This document shows positions 13,701 through 23,334 of a DNA stretch of 64,000 nt, piece after piece. The notes under the pieces are model-generated. The model was not told the DNA's origin, made no database searches, and saw only the letters and a list, made by a program, of their open reading frames with translations. Both the position numbers and the translations under genes were made by a program. The stretch is taken from NCBI GenBank assembly GCA_032191485.1, contig JAVDOI010000010.1, positions 23,124,277-23,188,276 on the forward strand. Direction: 5' to 3'. The DNA is from Leptoclinus maculatus. Taxonomy: Eukaryota; Chordata; Actinopteri; Perciformes; Stichaeidae. How positions within the stretch are numbered: position 1 is the first letter of the stretch; every line of letters begins with the position of its first letter.

Positions 13701-16700
13701 ATGCTAACAATCTATAACCAAACTAAAGCTGTTGTTTCTTAAGCTAGATACATTCACAACTCGTTGTTGTTGTTCTTTCATCTCTCTCTTTCACAGAATG
13801 AGTTGAGGTTGAACGTGTCCACTAGAGCCGTTGTAATGGAATGTACCATGATGATAAATCATCCAACAGCATGCTCACACTTACACTCAGATTCTCACCT
13901 GACTGAAATGGCTTTGCTCACCTGATTTGTGGTTGCAGTGAATTTGTTCCTGCTTCTAACTCTAACATTTCTGGATTAACATCAATGAGGCCTGTTTGTT
14001 CCTCTGTCTCTCTCTGTCTATCATTTATATCACTTATAGTAACGCTGCACTCACCAACGCTGAGATCTGGGGACCCGGTGATAGAGAACAAAGAATGAGT
14101 CTGACGGGTTAACACACATTCAGACTAAGCCTCATTGCACAGGACAACTGTGCACACAGGGCCACATGAACTCACAGAGAGGCCCCTAATACAACCACCC
14201 ATCACACACACTGTCCCAACCTCTCTAACAGGACCATACCCTGCCCCATGGTGAATGTATGCAGGAGACAGACTTTTAACAGTTGGTCAAGTCAGTTTTA
14301 TTGATATCGCCCGTTATCACAATCTTGCCTTCTGTCCTTTGACCCTCGATTCAGAAAAGGAAAAACCTTGAACAGAGAAAAAATGAAATAAAGCACCAGA
14401 GGAGCGATCCTCTCTGGATCCTCTCCTCCACCATGTAACCTGGACAGAAGGCAGGCTACACAAACACCAAGCAGAAATAGGAACAAATTAGTAAAACATA
14501 ATACCAATAAGAACAAAATGTGCTACGGATCACATTTACAGCTGGTGTTCACACTTATAATAAGAGCATCTACAATAGATTCACCAACACACCAACAAGC
14601 AACCCTTCCTGATTAACTTCCTATTCTGCTGACACCACATGGAGAACTCATGAAGGTGAACTGGTGCTACCTCTCTGTGACCTCCATGCCTCTCTTTTAT
14701 GGAAAGCATAGTTGTCAGATTAGCTCTTCCGTCACGGTCCTGAACATCTTCCCTCTGCCAGTCTCTTGTATTGTCGCTGCGATCTTTGGTCACATGGAGC
14801 GTTCTCACTCTATAACTGCCTTTTATGAACTAATAAACGTCTGCTCCCCACCCTGCTTTGTCTTCTCAAGTCTTTCATTTTCTTTTAACTGGGATCGATC
14901 ACAGTATGCCTGAGCACACGCACACAACACAATACAGCACATGCATCAGCCTCCCTTACATGGGTAATAGGTAGAAGGATAGACAATAACATTGAACGGT
15001 CTCACAGCACGGCTGCTTTCATTGTCTGACAGTCGGGATTAAAACATAATGATTTTAATTTGAAGCTCAGCAGCTTGGTAACGACTGCTGGTCAACATAT
15101 TTATGAGCACTCATCAAGTTTCATACAGAAATAGAAAAATATGTGAATTATAACAACCGAGTTCAGCTGCATTAAAACAGAGTGAGCGTGGAAATAGTGA
15201 GCGGAGGAGACCAAGACCTCCACACCTCACTGCTCTTCTTTCACTCACTGTGTATGTGTGAAGTCAGAAACAAATGAAATGCATAAATGACCAATAGATA
15301 AAGGCCTTTATATACATTTAACATATGAATTTCACACGTCAGAGACTCAAGCTGCTCCGGCACAGATAGACCCGACATGTACCGATAGAAGGGCGAGGAC
15401 ATGCCGGGTAGTTGGGATTGTAAACGGTGTATATGGTCAGATTTTACAGTATGCCTTTTACATCGACTCCGTGTCATTTCTGACACGTATGATGTCCACA
15501 GCATAATGTCAGCTGGTGCACCTTCTTTAGGCAACTCACCATCACAATCCAGTTCAGCTTCCACAGATGTTCTCTTTATATGCGTTGTCTTCAGTCTTCT
15601 TCTTGATTTTGTTTGTCAAAAAGGGCATTATGATAAGAGACCAAGCGGATCAATCAATCAACTCTATTGTTGTGTCACAGTATGATTTTATTGGTTGGCT
15701 TGTTTTTATCAGCATCCGAACTTCACAGAAATGGAACCGGCTGTGTGGATAGGCTCTGGAGATATGTGGGTCTGGATTTTTTATTTAACGTGCGATTTAG
15801 TCGGACAGATTACTCACTTTAGACTGAAGGCGGATCGTCTCCGGTAGCCAGATGCTGTGAACATTCTTCAATCTCAGCGACTCCCACTTTAAAGTAACAG
15901 CTGTTGGCTGAAGGAATGTCTCTCTCCTGTTTGACAAACTTCAGTTCTCTGTAGATGTTTCCTAAATACCAGCTCTTTACAATAAGATCGAGACTTCTAA
16001 TTGAAGTAGAATAAAAAACAGTGAACTATTAGCCTCCATTGCACATAATTAAGAACCGTATCTACATGAATCTGTATGTTAACTAATCAAAGCTGTGGAT
16101 CACAAGCCTTTTCTGCAGTGCAGCTACCACATTTGATGGCTATGCTGACCTGGCTTGTTTAACGGTTCAGCCACTAAAATACATTTTTTTTTAATATTTC
16201 CTTCCCTGTTACTTGTTCTAAAATGTTGGAGGGCCTGGATTACATTTTTGATCTACGGTTGATAACACAGAGCAACCAGTTGTCTCTCTCTCCTGCTGAC
16301 CTCTTGACGCCCCTCGTGGCAGCTCTACTTGCAATGACTACTTTAAAGCTGGTAGAATTCAGAATGAATCTGAAATGGAATGAGAACGACATGAAGCACT
16401 TTGGTTGGTCAACTGAGTAGTTAATCCAAACTAAAGGCATAGGGGCATAGACAACACAACAATGATTCTACAGTCATTAAACTGTTAAATGTTAGCTTGA
16501 AATGTATACACTGAGGTAGTATAATAAGGTTACACAATAAGTCCCATAATACCAAGAAAAAAACTGGGCAATCATCCGGCAAAACAAGTTGAAGGAGGCT
16601 CAACCTTTGCTGCAACCCGGCGCAACGTCATCCAGGCAAACCGCTGCAGTGACCAATCACATGCATGCACAGGATTACCTCGGTAGATTACTTTTGTACG

Positions 16701-19700
16701 TGTTTGTACCGTTTACCTCACAGTCGTGGCTACTAGAAACGAGCAGTTGCCTCTGTGATCACTGTCCAGAGTTGTAAAATCCTGACTTTGAGTATTGGAG
16801 TACTGGCATCTGTTAAGCCCTCGGACTGATCTGTAACTCCCACTAGACTTCTTGGATCTTATTTCATTGTCTCGTTGGAACAACACAACCTGCTTTGTTT
16901 TGATGCTGCTGTTTCATCTGAACAAAACATATCAGGGAAAAGCCAGCAATGTGTGGGTATCTGTCTTTTGTGCAGATACAGAATGTTAAGGGTGTGTATG
17001 TGCCTCTTTGAGATTGTCCAATAATTCAAGTTATCCTTCAAATAAAACTGTGATGCAAGTCTTTATTTTGATTTGTACATTTAAGAGTATCTTGTAGGTA
17101 TTGGACATGTCTTTTTAGTAATACTGGGATATAAGACTACATTTAGGATTTAATATTCTTAATTTCTAAATGATGATGTGTTTAATCTTGCCTTTTCTAA
17201 TTATAGGTGACTACAGAACTGTCAAATAAGAATGATTTGCCAGGTGGAAATAAGCAATGGAAAGGAGAAGTGAGGACATCTCCAACATCACAGGTGTCCA
17301 ATCTGAAGCCTTCTGAGTTAGAAACATCAGACCAGCAGGGAGCTACAGATGGCTGCCCTGATAAACTCAAAACAGCAGCCGGACACATTGAAGTGAGGAG
17401 AGGCAATGTAAATTCTGATAAGAAGGACGCAGAGGAGCATGTGGTTCAACAGGTGCCTTCATTCAACTGTGCAGCAGTAGAGCAGGTGGAGGTACCCCCA
17501 CCTGTAGCTTTACAAGATGTTCAGACTGTACAGAAGAATGAGGAGATTCCAACAACAAGCCAACGGAAAGCAGAGCTGGAGGTACATACAGCTCCAACTG
17601 TTCAACAAGAAAATGATCTTTCTGTGAAAAGTCCTGATCAGATTAACAAGGAGGTCGTTGGACAGGTGTGCTCCTCAACCTCAGCAGAGAAGAAAGTCAA
17701 GTTTACAACAATTGTTACTCTACAAAAAGAAAACATTCAAGCTACCGACATCGCAAGTCCTGACCAGACAAATGAAAAAGTCGTTAACGAGGTACCGGCT
17801 GAGAAGAAGTCAAATTTCATGGTAGTATTAACTTTAAAAAATGAAAACACCCCAGAGGACAGAGGGATAGAGTTCCAGCAGGATAAGTCCCTGAGCTCAG
17901 ATCAGTGTGTAGCTTCTTCTCCTGTAAAACCTTCACCCAGCTTGACTTACAGCCTCAGCAGCCAGCAGCAGAACCAGGAGGCGACAGCGCAGGTATCCAG
18001 GGACCAATCACAATACACAGAAGAAGGAAGTAGCCTGAGCCCCGATCTTTTGGACGATGAAGGACCTCCTCCTCCTCCACCACCTCCAATTGGTAAAATC
18101 AGCCTTAGAATCTCCAAGACCATTAGTCCAAGAGTCAGGACACAGTCTAGAGAGGAAGACCTCGCTGACATACAGACTGTAGCTGGGGTCGACAGCACCG
18201 GTGAACCCACTTATCGGGCACATGACAACCAAGGTTTCCAGGACAGTGATGACTCTGATATGAAACCTATTATTGTGTTCTTGAATGAGCCTATGGACAT
18301 TCAGTCAGCCTACAAGCGCCTGTCGACCATCTTAGAGAGCGAGGAAGATCTTGACAGGATTCTCTCTCCAGAAAAAATCATGGAGGAAGAGGAGACGAAG
18401 CAGTACGAAGAGAAACAGGACGTGAGAAAGATGAGCATTACTGAAATAAATACAGACTCGGACCTTAAAGGCATCACAGGGAATGGTCAGAATTCTCTAC
18501 ATATGCACAATCAAAGACCTTCAGCAGATAATGTCTCAATTCCCAAAAACCAAGACCAGGGTGAACCAGACTCACTTAGACAGCCAGAGACCAAAAGGAA
18601 ATTCAAATTTAAATTCCCTAAAAACAAACTGGCTGCAATTAGCCAGGCCATTCGTACAGGGACGGTCAAAACAGGAAAGAAGACTCTCAAGGTTGTCGTC
18701 TATGAGGAAGAGGAGGAGAATGCATCGTACAGCAGGCCAGTGAAGAAGACCAAGAAGCCAACAAAAGAATCCAAGAGGTTTGACACCAACAGTACCAAAC
18801 AATTCAAATTGGGTGAAGGCAAAACCTGTGACGGAGACATCAAGGTCTCCCCTTCCATTGATACCAGACACTCAAAGTCACAGAACCGGGTAGAGGAGCT
18901 CTGCAGGGGTACGTTTGACTCTATTGACAGTCTAGAAGAGTCAATTAAACAGTTGGAAATCAGTGTGGACAGTATGTCTGGCCCTTCTTCTCCCTCCAGC
19001 ATTGTGTCCTCGCCTCCTCAGTCCCCTGACTCCTCCTTTGACTCCAGTGACAGAGCTCAGCGTCAAGGCAAAGTCAAACGAGAGAGGGAGAGAAGCCCGT
19101 CCAAGAGGCCAGCGTCTCAGATCCTAAAGGGCCCAAATCCACCTCAGAGTAAGAGGGCCAAGCCACAGCCTCTTCACGACTCAGGGAAAACCTCCACGAA
19201 GAAACAGGTCTGACGTTCCTCGCTTGCTTCAGTGATGCTGGGCTGGTGATGGGCTCGCTACTCTGACTCTCTGACTCTACGCATATGTGTTCTTTAATCT
19301 TTCTTTTATAGCCAGGGGTCATTTTGTTTCTTCAAGCTAAGTAAGTGGTAATTCCTACCAGAACGGACAAACTGACTGGTACTGGTTTGTTCGTGTAGCC
19401 TGAAAGTGAATGCATTTCCTACAAAGAACGGTTTCCATTCATTAGTTATCTCTGCTCGTTCAAAACAGACCAGTTATGGTTCAATAACAAAGGCAGTACA
19501 CAAGATGTAACTTCCTCAGGACCACTAAATAGGACACTGGCTATGAATAGCTACAGTAAATGTGTGCTCAGACTGAACAAGAAACAGGTTTTTGCCTTGT
19601 GTTCTCTGCACACATGTTGACAGATGGCCTGTCTGTATTTATTTGCCACAATGGACCACCTGTACTTACCAGGAGCTTTAGTTCTGTTTGTCATTATGCA

Positions 19701-22700
19701 CATCCTTCACTTCCATGAATTGCTGCCTCGTGATGAAGCGGAATCTTTCGCTTTTCAGCTGATGCATATCATTTATTGCTCCATTTGCCAAACACAAATG
19801 TCCCGTCTGCTTGCATCCAATCGTGTCTTTGATCATGTTGCTTAATATCATCTAATATTGTCTATATCTCAAAGAGACCTTACTGTTTTCCCATTTCAAC
19901 CAGCATTGATGACTGATATACCCCTTTACTTACAGTAAAGACTACTCAAATGTACATTTCCCCTCCTGCTACTGTGGTTGAATAACCTGCAATACAATGA
20001 TGTCCTAATTGACCTTCATTTGCTGCTTTAATCTGATGCTTTTGACTGTTTTTTTTAGTGTTGTGGTTGCTAGCGTACAAATGCAGTGTCTCCTACACGT
20101 CAGTCTGGCCTAACTAACCTTTTGTCCATGTATCTTCTTGCTAGACCTCCAGCAGCAGCTCCAGCCCTTCTGCCCAGCGATCCCACACCAAATCCCAGCA
20201 CTCTTCTTCCTCTAGCTCACCAGAGAAGATGCCTAAGGGCCAGCAGCAGTCCCCCCAGAAGCAGCCCAGCCAGGTAAATGACCTCTGACAGACCTGAGCA
20301 TAGCTGAGTCAGCAGAGACTGAAGGGGAATTACGGTAATACTCCACCAAATGGCATCTTGATTCATGCTATTCATATAGCAGGTTAAACAACCTTTTATC
20401 TGAAACTCCAGGTGGATTCTGCTTACCGTGAAGTTATACAGATATTGAAATCTGGGTTGACTCTTGCTGTACATTAAAAGATACTCGTATTGACTTAACT
20501 TTGTCCCTGAGACATGCAAGTAGCCAGCAGAAGCTTTAGTTTGGGTAAGGACATGTGGAGTAAATTCTCGTCTTATTTACCTAAACTAGAGAACCAGTTT
20601 TCTGAAATGACATCCAAACTAGACATTTTAATTGAACAACCTATAAATAAGTTGCTTAGATGAGGGTGAACTGGGTACCATCACTTAGAGAGTAGTTAGT
20701 CAATAGCTTGGAAAAAGAGTGAATTGTATTTGAGTGATTTTAGTGTTTGCAGTGAGTTTTAAATGAGCTTGTTCCTGTGGTGGTGCATATCTGTCTTCTT
20801 CAAGTTGTATCTGTCTGTTTATGGCTGTGTTCACGTTCCTCTTCAACTCTGAACACTTCTTTCAACATGCGCTCCCTGGTTTTGTTATAGTACCCATTAA
20901 TGTCCCCATATCCCAAACTAGCTGTTAATGTTTGAAACTCAGCCCAGTTGAGTTCCTCGATCAGAGAGTCCTGACCTGCATGTAACCTGCATGTTCACTG
21001 GGGACAGACGTTCATCTGGCAGTGAGTTGTGGAAATATTATTTGGGTGTCAGAAACTCTCAAAACCTCTTTTTCCTCAAACAAGGACGCACAGAAGTCAT
21101 GATGTACAAATATTAGGGATCCAGTTGAAACCTCCATCATTGATTAACCCTCACATTGATGTCATGAAAGAGTGCGTCTTCATCAAGTACTGCATGTATG
21201 TTGTGCTCGATGGCACCACTGTGTCGTGAGATTCTCCTGATCACAATGTCAAATCTTTAATGACATGCTTAGTGATTACAAAACAATTCCAACTGTTTCT
21301 GTATGGAGACAAAAGTATTTCATATATTTTAATATTCTCTGTCATAGACGGGTTGTTCTTACATTAACTTTACTTTTTCTACACTGATCCTGATTCATGT
21401 AGGAGAAATAGCGCTGCGTCATGTGTGTTACTACTATGTCTTTGGCCAGTATAGTAAGAACATTTATTGAGAATGACGTTCAGTCAGAGAGAGAGAGGAG
21501 TCCCTGTGTTATATGATGACGGAACACTGAAGTGCAATGTGTCCAAATACTGCCAATGACCATAAACATGGAGACCCTGTCAGAGTAGGCCTTACTATTT
21601 GCATTTGCCATTACATCAGGAAGCTCCATTTGCAGATAAGTGAGAATGAGCTTCAGCTGGGACCTAACAGGATGAAAGGAGGAAATGCTTTTACTTTTAT
21701 ATCTTGATCGAGGAAGATTCAGGTGTTAAATGACGATTTGTAGATGTGTAGAGAGGAACATCCACCCATCACACTTCAACACTTCTAAATGAGCCACTCC
21801 GGGGCCCAAAAGGAGGGTCTTCATTCTTCTGGTCACTTCCATTGATCCACTTTATTCCAGTCCATGTGGAAAAGCCTTCAGTCAGCATTTCCAAAATCTA
21901 TTGATTTAATCAAAGGTCACCAGTAAATCCCTAATGCACTAAGCCCTGCCTCTCTTGCATGACTTCAGACAGAGCTGTCAACTGAAGTGGTGGTCACATT
22001 GGACATCAGTAGAGGGAGCAGTACCAGTCTGCTCTGGTTCAGGGGTGGATCAGGGCCAAGAAACAAGGATTTCAGTTTACAGTGAGGAGGCAGATCTTTT
22101 AGCTGGCGACAACCGCGGTCAAATGTTGACCGGTATTAAAAGTAACTTGAGTACACAGCCGTGTTGATGTGAGACTACACTACCTTTGTCACTGAGTACA
22201 CAGTGTGCATAGTGTACGACATGGAAGTGTACTAACAGAAGTATCTGAATCGAGACACAGCATGACTGTCAGGGGAGAGACTCAGAGCGCCAACGGTCAG
22301 CCATCTATTTTGTAAGGACGTTTTCACTGAGCCACTCAGCGGCCACTTAAAACACACTGTAGCAGTTCTAGCCTAGCAAGGTATTGGCTGGCCAAAGCCA
22401 TAGCAGTAACAGGTGTGAGTGTTCTTCTCCTCTCATGTGGGCTGTGTGTTGTTGGCTTTGACCTGCCGTGTTCCGTGGTGTCTGTTTACAGGCTGACAGC
22501 AGAAGCAGTAGAGCAGCCGGGGATAGTAGCCATTCTGTCGTTGCTTTGCGTGCCTCTAAGATCCCAGCCATGTGCCATAGCTCTGGGAAACACCCGTCTG
22601 CCTCTTTGTCCACTCCTCACTGCTCAGACACCACCGATAGCTTCCAAAACCTCTCCTCCTCCTCCTCCTCTGCTTCTTCACCTTCAGCTTCTTCCACCTT

Positions 22701-23334
22701 CTCCTCGGGGAAACACTCTCTTCTGTCTCCCCCTTCAAAGTGTTCTTCCAGCCCGTCTTCTCCTTCCTTGGCCCAGCGTTCCAGGCAACAGGCTCTATTG
22801 TGTCCTCTCTCCTCTTCCTCCTTGGTGAAAAACTCTTCCTCCGTTTCTCCGTCAGACTCCCCACCTCGCTCCCCCTCTCCTTCCTTGCCTTCATTTTCTT
22901 TCTCCACTCCTCCACACAAGTCTTTTATCCCGTCTCTGAATCTGAGCCGTCTCCTCCCCTCGTCTAGCCACGTCATGTCGTCATCCCACGCTAACGCCAG
23001 CCCGGCCCAACACGGGCCTCGCAGCAGCAGCAAACGCCAGCACCGCCTCGTCCTCACCTCCACCTCCACCTCCACCCCCCAACACAGCTACTACTCCTCA
23101 TCCTCCTACTCTTCATCCTCGCCCTCCTCCTCCTCTCTGTCCCCCACCTCCTCTTCCTCCTCCCCTCCTTCCCCGTCCTCCTCCCTCCTCCCCACCATGG
23201 TGAGTCATGGGGCGAGGAGTGTCCGAACGTCAGCGTCCAACCCCAGCTCTCCGGGCCGTGGCAAGAAACGCACCGGAAGCCAAGCTGGCCGAGTCCTGCA
23301 CACAACGACGACAGCCTCACAGGACGCAGCGTGA
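3201..23334 (+). CDS. kiaa1217: kiaa1217 (sickle tail, SKT), 3' part, 20 coding exons
   Basis: This is the C-terminal part of the sickle tail protein, a large cytoplasmic scaffold of the KIAA1217/SRCIN1 family with coiled coils. Mammalian work links it to notochord and intervertebral disc development. Exons: 3201-3486, 4325-4595, 5145-5456, 5639-5743, 5984-6015, 6110-6279, 6802-6977, 9484-9620, 10348-10495, 10584-10824, 10953-11057, 11440-11704, 12090-12188, 12393-12597, 12696-12780, 13006-13206, 13414-13506, 17207-19207, 20145-20273, 22492-23334. Every junction has AG/GT and compatible phase; the sum is 5904 nt, exactly 1968 codons including the stop. Recognised blocks are SMSPPMVRSMPSSPSR, QKSRKYGDSQLP, MKAMEEQIASLAGLV, VEAVRFLKEEPHKMDSMLKR, FLNEPMDIQSAYKRLSTI, FKFKFPKNKLAAISQAIRTG and ASKIPAM. 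The FLNEP and FKFKFPK blocks point to KIAA1217 rather than the paralogue SRCIN1. The start codon and first exons are left of the window. Identity is from recalled family sequence, not a search. Confidence 0.9.
4325..4595 (+). CDS. kiaa1217: kiaa1217 exon
   Basis: It follows a TG-rich acceptor (tgtgtgtcag) and ends before gtacgc in phase 2. It encodes DDAGSSKSM through LEQQTRFLHR, a poorly conserved Gly/Ser-rich segment ending in the conserved start of the QKSRKY block. Confidence 0.87.
5145..5456 (+). CDS. kiaa1217: kiaa1217 exon
   Basis: The acceptor is ccatccag and the donor gtgagc, phase 2 to phase 2. It encodes the conserved QKSRKYGDSQLP, TKTPPPSPHRV and SPDRMSPIRRSLRR segments, a basic Ser/Pro-rich region typical of the family. 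Confidence 0.9.
5639..5743 (+). CDS. kiaa1217: kiaa1217 exon, start of coiled-coil region
   Basis: The acceptor is attttgcag and the donor gtctgt, phase 2 to phase 2. It encodes SERMKAMEEQIASLAGLVHS, the conserved first coiled-coil heptads of the KIAA1217/SRCIN1 family. Confidence 0.9.
5984..6015 (+). CDS. kiaa1217: kiaa1217 small exon (32 nt)
   Basis: This very short exon lies between gtgtcttttcag and gtgaga and encodes SDNAEHKLNRA. Its phases (2 in, 1 out) fit both neighbours exactly, which is the main support. Confidence 0.8.
6110..6279 (+). CDS. kiaa1217: kiaa1217 exon
   Basis: The acceptor is ttgaccttcag and the donor gtactg. It encodes GVSSEPQVPAA through LRLQVNHLKDLQ. It ends in a coiled coil (VCDLRLQVNHLKDLQ) that continues into the next exon in phase 0. 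Confidence 0.87.
6312..6349. repeat. (ATC)n microsatellite
   Basis: About 12 ATC units lie 33 bases after the donor at 6280, in an intron of kiaa1217. Confidence 0.95.
6802..6977 (+). CDS. kiaa1217: kiaa1217 exon, coiled coil
   Basis: The acceptor is ctgtgtcccag and the donor gtgagt, phase 0 to 2. It encodes LSNQESVTSMLRMAGQEL and EEERIHYLATEERILTQL, the conserved helical segment around the family's LQNQE and VEEER motifs. Confidence 0.9.
7681..7711. repeat. (AT)n microsatellite
   Basis: About 15 AT units immediately left of the palindrome at 7718-7757. Confidence 0.95.
7718..7757. repeat. perfect 16-bp inverted repeat (MITE-like)
   Basis: AGCTCTATTGTGATGC at 7718-7733, an 8-nt loop attaaaaa, then the exact reverse complement at 7742-7757. 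The symmetry continues imperfectly outward (acaaatt against catttgt). A palindromic MITE inserted beside an AT run is the simplest reading. Confidence 0.85.
8434..8492. repeat. dispersed repeat, copy 1 of 2
   Basis: This ~58-bp block (core TTCAATGGTTGCAACATGTT) recurs almost unchanged in another intron of the same gene at 11074-11136, same orientation. The family is not recognised. Confidence 0.8.
8753..9262. repeat. 34-bp minisatellite, 15 copies
   Basis: Fifteen nearly identical tandem copies of a 34-bp unit (TATGTAGGCTAACCCTAAAC then CAGATCAGTGTTGC). Variants are a few cagGtc copies and one cCatgtagg. The unit contains the telomere-like string CTAACCCTAAACC. It lies in the intron between the exons at 6802 and 9484. 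The near identity points to recent amplification or homogenisation. Confidence 0.97.
9484..9620 (+). CDS. kiaa1217: kiaa1217 exon
   Basis: The acceptor is tttcacctcacag and the donor gttggt. It encodes GLEDYVDRL and LREVEEGAVNLRRVGEALA, matching the conserved LEDFV and VGEA motifs of the family. The preceding 2.5-kb intron holds a 34-bp minisatellite. Confidence 0.9.
9679..9697. repeat. (TA)n microsatellite
   Basis: Short run of about nine TA units, 60 bases into the intron after the exon ending at 9620. Confidence 0.85.
10348..10495 (+). CDS. kiaa1217: kiaa1217 exon, most conserved helix
   Basis: The acceptor is tcttccag. The donor gtgctc is weak but phase-correct. It encodes GEYPELQVKMRSVLRL and then VEAVRFLKEEPHKMDSMLKR, the strongest family signature in the window (AIP3-like helical region). 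Confidence 0.92.
10584..10824 (+). CDS. kiaa1217: kiaa1217 exon, Pro/Ser-rich linker
   Basis: The acceptor is ttattgacag and the donor gtacta. It encodes RCVSESTVPARSA through HGRDSPTVAK, a Pro/Ser-rich low-complexity linker (SPQSSPKPQPRSS). Support is splice sites, phase continuity and an open frame. Confidence 0.82.
10953..11057 (+). CDS. kiaa1217: kiaa1217 exon
   Basis: Thirty-five codons in phase 0 lie between tgttgtgaag and gtcagt: VSPRSREGSPAVQRR through HADHTTVKQ. The acceptor lacks a good polypyrimidine tract. SREGSPAVQ resembles the Ser-Pro-Ala-Val motifs repeated in this linker in mammals. Confidence 0.75.
11074..11136. repeat. dispersed repeat, copy 2 of 2
   Basis: Homologous to 8434-8492, sharing the core plus CCATTCCTTAAGG and AAGGAGCT with a few substitutions and small indels. 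Confidence 0.8.
11440..11704 (+). CDS. kiaa1217: kiaa1217 exon
   Basis: The acceptor is gtcctcctcag and the donor gttgac. It encodes TPEGGLGVETSS through DTTLDLTLQ. The internal stretch FDQVLQESQASLMKTITRL corresponds to the family motif of a Glu/Gln-rich helix with MKTI/MKSI. Confidence 0.85.
12090..12188 (+). CDS. kiaa1217: kiaa1217 exon (99 nt)
   Basis: The acceptor is gtgctgcag and the donor gtatga, phase 1 to 1. It encodes ASVEQQAGLSDSQENTTQLS and DEVDSTQLEPSDT, an acidic, Ser/Thr/Gln-rich segment. Being phase-symmetric, it could be skipped without a frame change. Confidence 0.8.
12393..12597 (+). CDS. kiaa1217: kiaa1217 exon with polyproline tract
   Basis: The acceptor is tttgctccag; a second AG three bases on would remove only one Ala. 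The donor is gtcagt. It encodes the Pro/Ala stretch, RPRVEKPRRTSVDKEMKQSP, and ends GKSPPPPPPPRR, a conserved polyproline run that is a candidate SH3/WW/EVH1 ligand. Confidence 0.88.
12696..12780 (+). CDS. kiaa1217: kiaa1217 exon (85 nt)
   Basis: The acceptor is cctttccag and the donor gtgtgt. It encodes FHAVNSGLTTGRSGEVVFTT then RKEPLGSQ, which matches the conserved GLTTxRSG.VV block that follows the polyproline run in KIAA1217. Confidence 0.9.
13006..13206 (+). CDS. kiaa1217: kiaa1217 exon
   Basis: It starts after ctgttcaag in phase 0 and ends before gtatgt. It encodes DEGEKETEQPLVPQPKPPRQ through EEEEEDNKFMKELL. The acidic tract followed by a short helix matches the EEEEGDKIMAEL-type motif of KIAA1217. 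The acceptor is weak, so a start a few codons off is possible. Confidence 0.8.
13414..13506 (+). CDS. kiaa1217: kiaa1217 exon (93 nt)
   Basis: A strong C-rich polypyrimidine tract (13391-13413) ends in cag and the donor is gtaaaa. It encodes VFHKCTLRDEGSRGVVERSA and SALQSSEMESK in phase 0. The F-x-KC motif corresponds to AFQKCSF-type sequence in the human protein. Confidence 0.83.
13797..13832 (+). CDS. kiaa1217: possible kiaa1217 microexon
   Basis: A strong pyrimidine-rich acceptor (ctctctctttcacag) is followed by 12 open codons, NELRLNVSTRAV, and then gtaatg as a possible donor. Phase 0 on both sides fits the neighbouring exons. No recalled family sequence supports it, so it may be a cryptic or alternative exon. 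It is not counted in the 20-exon model. Confidence 0.3.
14284..14470. repeat. dispersed teleost repeat (family unnamed)
   Basis: The segment with CAGTTTTATTGATAT, the GACCCTCGATTCAGAAAAGG block and the AACAGAGAAAAAATG / ATCCTCTCTGGATCC stretch resembles a repeat seen in many teleost introns and 3' UTRs. The assignment rests on recall of its layout, not on a search. Confidence 0.45.
17207..19207 (+). CDS. kiaa1217: kiaa1217 giant exon (667 codons)
   Basis: This single exon between ttctaattatag and gtctga is phase 0 on both sides. It begins VTTELSNKN, which fits the VTTG start of the matching human exon. Most of the N-terminal half is low-complexity and acidic, with repeated motifs such as KKVKFTTIVTLQKEN and KKSNFMVVLTLKNEN. 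Signature blocks follow: a polyproline run (PPPPPPPPIGKISLR), FLNEPMDIQSAYKRLSTI, FKFKFPKNKLAAISQAIRTG, KKTLKVVVYEEEEEN and FDSIDSLEESIKQLEISV. The last third is Ser/Pro/Lys-rich with basic clusters (KVKRERERSPSKRP). Its symmetric phase means the whole exon could be skipped in frame. Confidence 0.92.
20145..20273 (+). CDS. kiaa1217: kiaa1217 exon, Ser-rich
   Basis: It lies between tcttgctag and gtaaat. The 43 codons, TSSSSSSPSAQRSHTKSQHS through QQQSPQKQPSQ, are phase 0 in and out. The Ser/Gln-rich composition fits the disordered C-terminal region of the family. Confidence 0.83.
20274..22491. other. kiaa1217 intron, no feature seen
   Basis: A 2.2-kb intron between the Ser-rich exon and the last coding exon. 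No repeat or conserved exon was recognised. Confidence 0.5.
22492..23334 (+). CDS. kiaa1217: kiaa1217 last coding exon with stop codon
   Basis: It starts after gtctgtttacag and runs to TGA at 23332. Two hundred and eighty codons are dominated by Ser and Pro, with long serine runs encoded by TCC/TCT. Conserved islands are ASKIPAMCHSSGK near the start and GARSVRTSASNPSSPGRGKK near the C terminus, matching the human SKIPAL and GAKTIRT islands. The serine-rich stretch lengthens the tail relative to mammals. Confidence 0.9.
   Translation, partial: ADSRSSRAAGDSSHSVVALRASKIPAMCHSSGKHPSASLSTPHCSDTTDSFQNLSSSSSSASSPSASSTFSSGKHSLLSPPSKCSSSPSSPSLAQRSRQQALLCPLSSSSLVKNSSSVSPSDSPPRSPSPSLPSFSFSTPPHKSFIPSLNLSRLLPSSSHVMSSSHANASPAQHGPRSSSKRQHRLVLTSTSTSTPQHSYYSSSSYSSSSPSSSSLSPTSSSSSPPSPSSSLLPTMVSHGARSVRTSASNPSSPGRGKKRTGSQAGRVLHTTTTASQDAA

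Larger units (their letters stand above)
13507..17206. other. large kiaa1217 intron
   Basis: This 3.7-kb intron lies before the giant exon. It holds the possible microexon at 13797 and a dispersed teleost repeat at 14284-14470. The rest shows no recognisable feature. Confidence 0.6.

Noticed and set aside
3201..23334. Assignment to SRCIN1 (p140Cap), the paralogue
   Set aside because: Shared N-terminal and coiled-coil blocks fit both, but FLNEPMDIQSAYKRLSTI, FKFKFPKNKL and the giant exon are features of KIAA1217. The coding length of nearly 2000 codons also exceeds SRCIN1.
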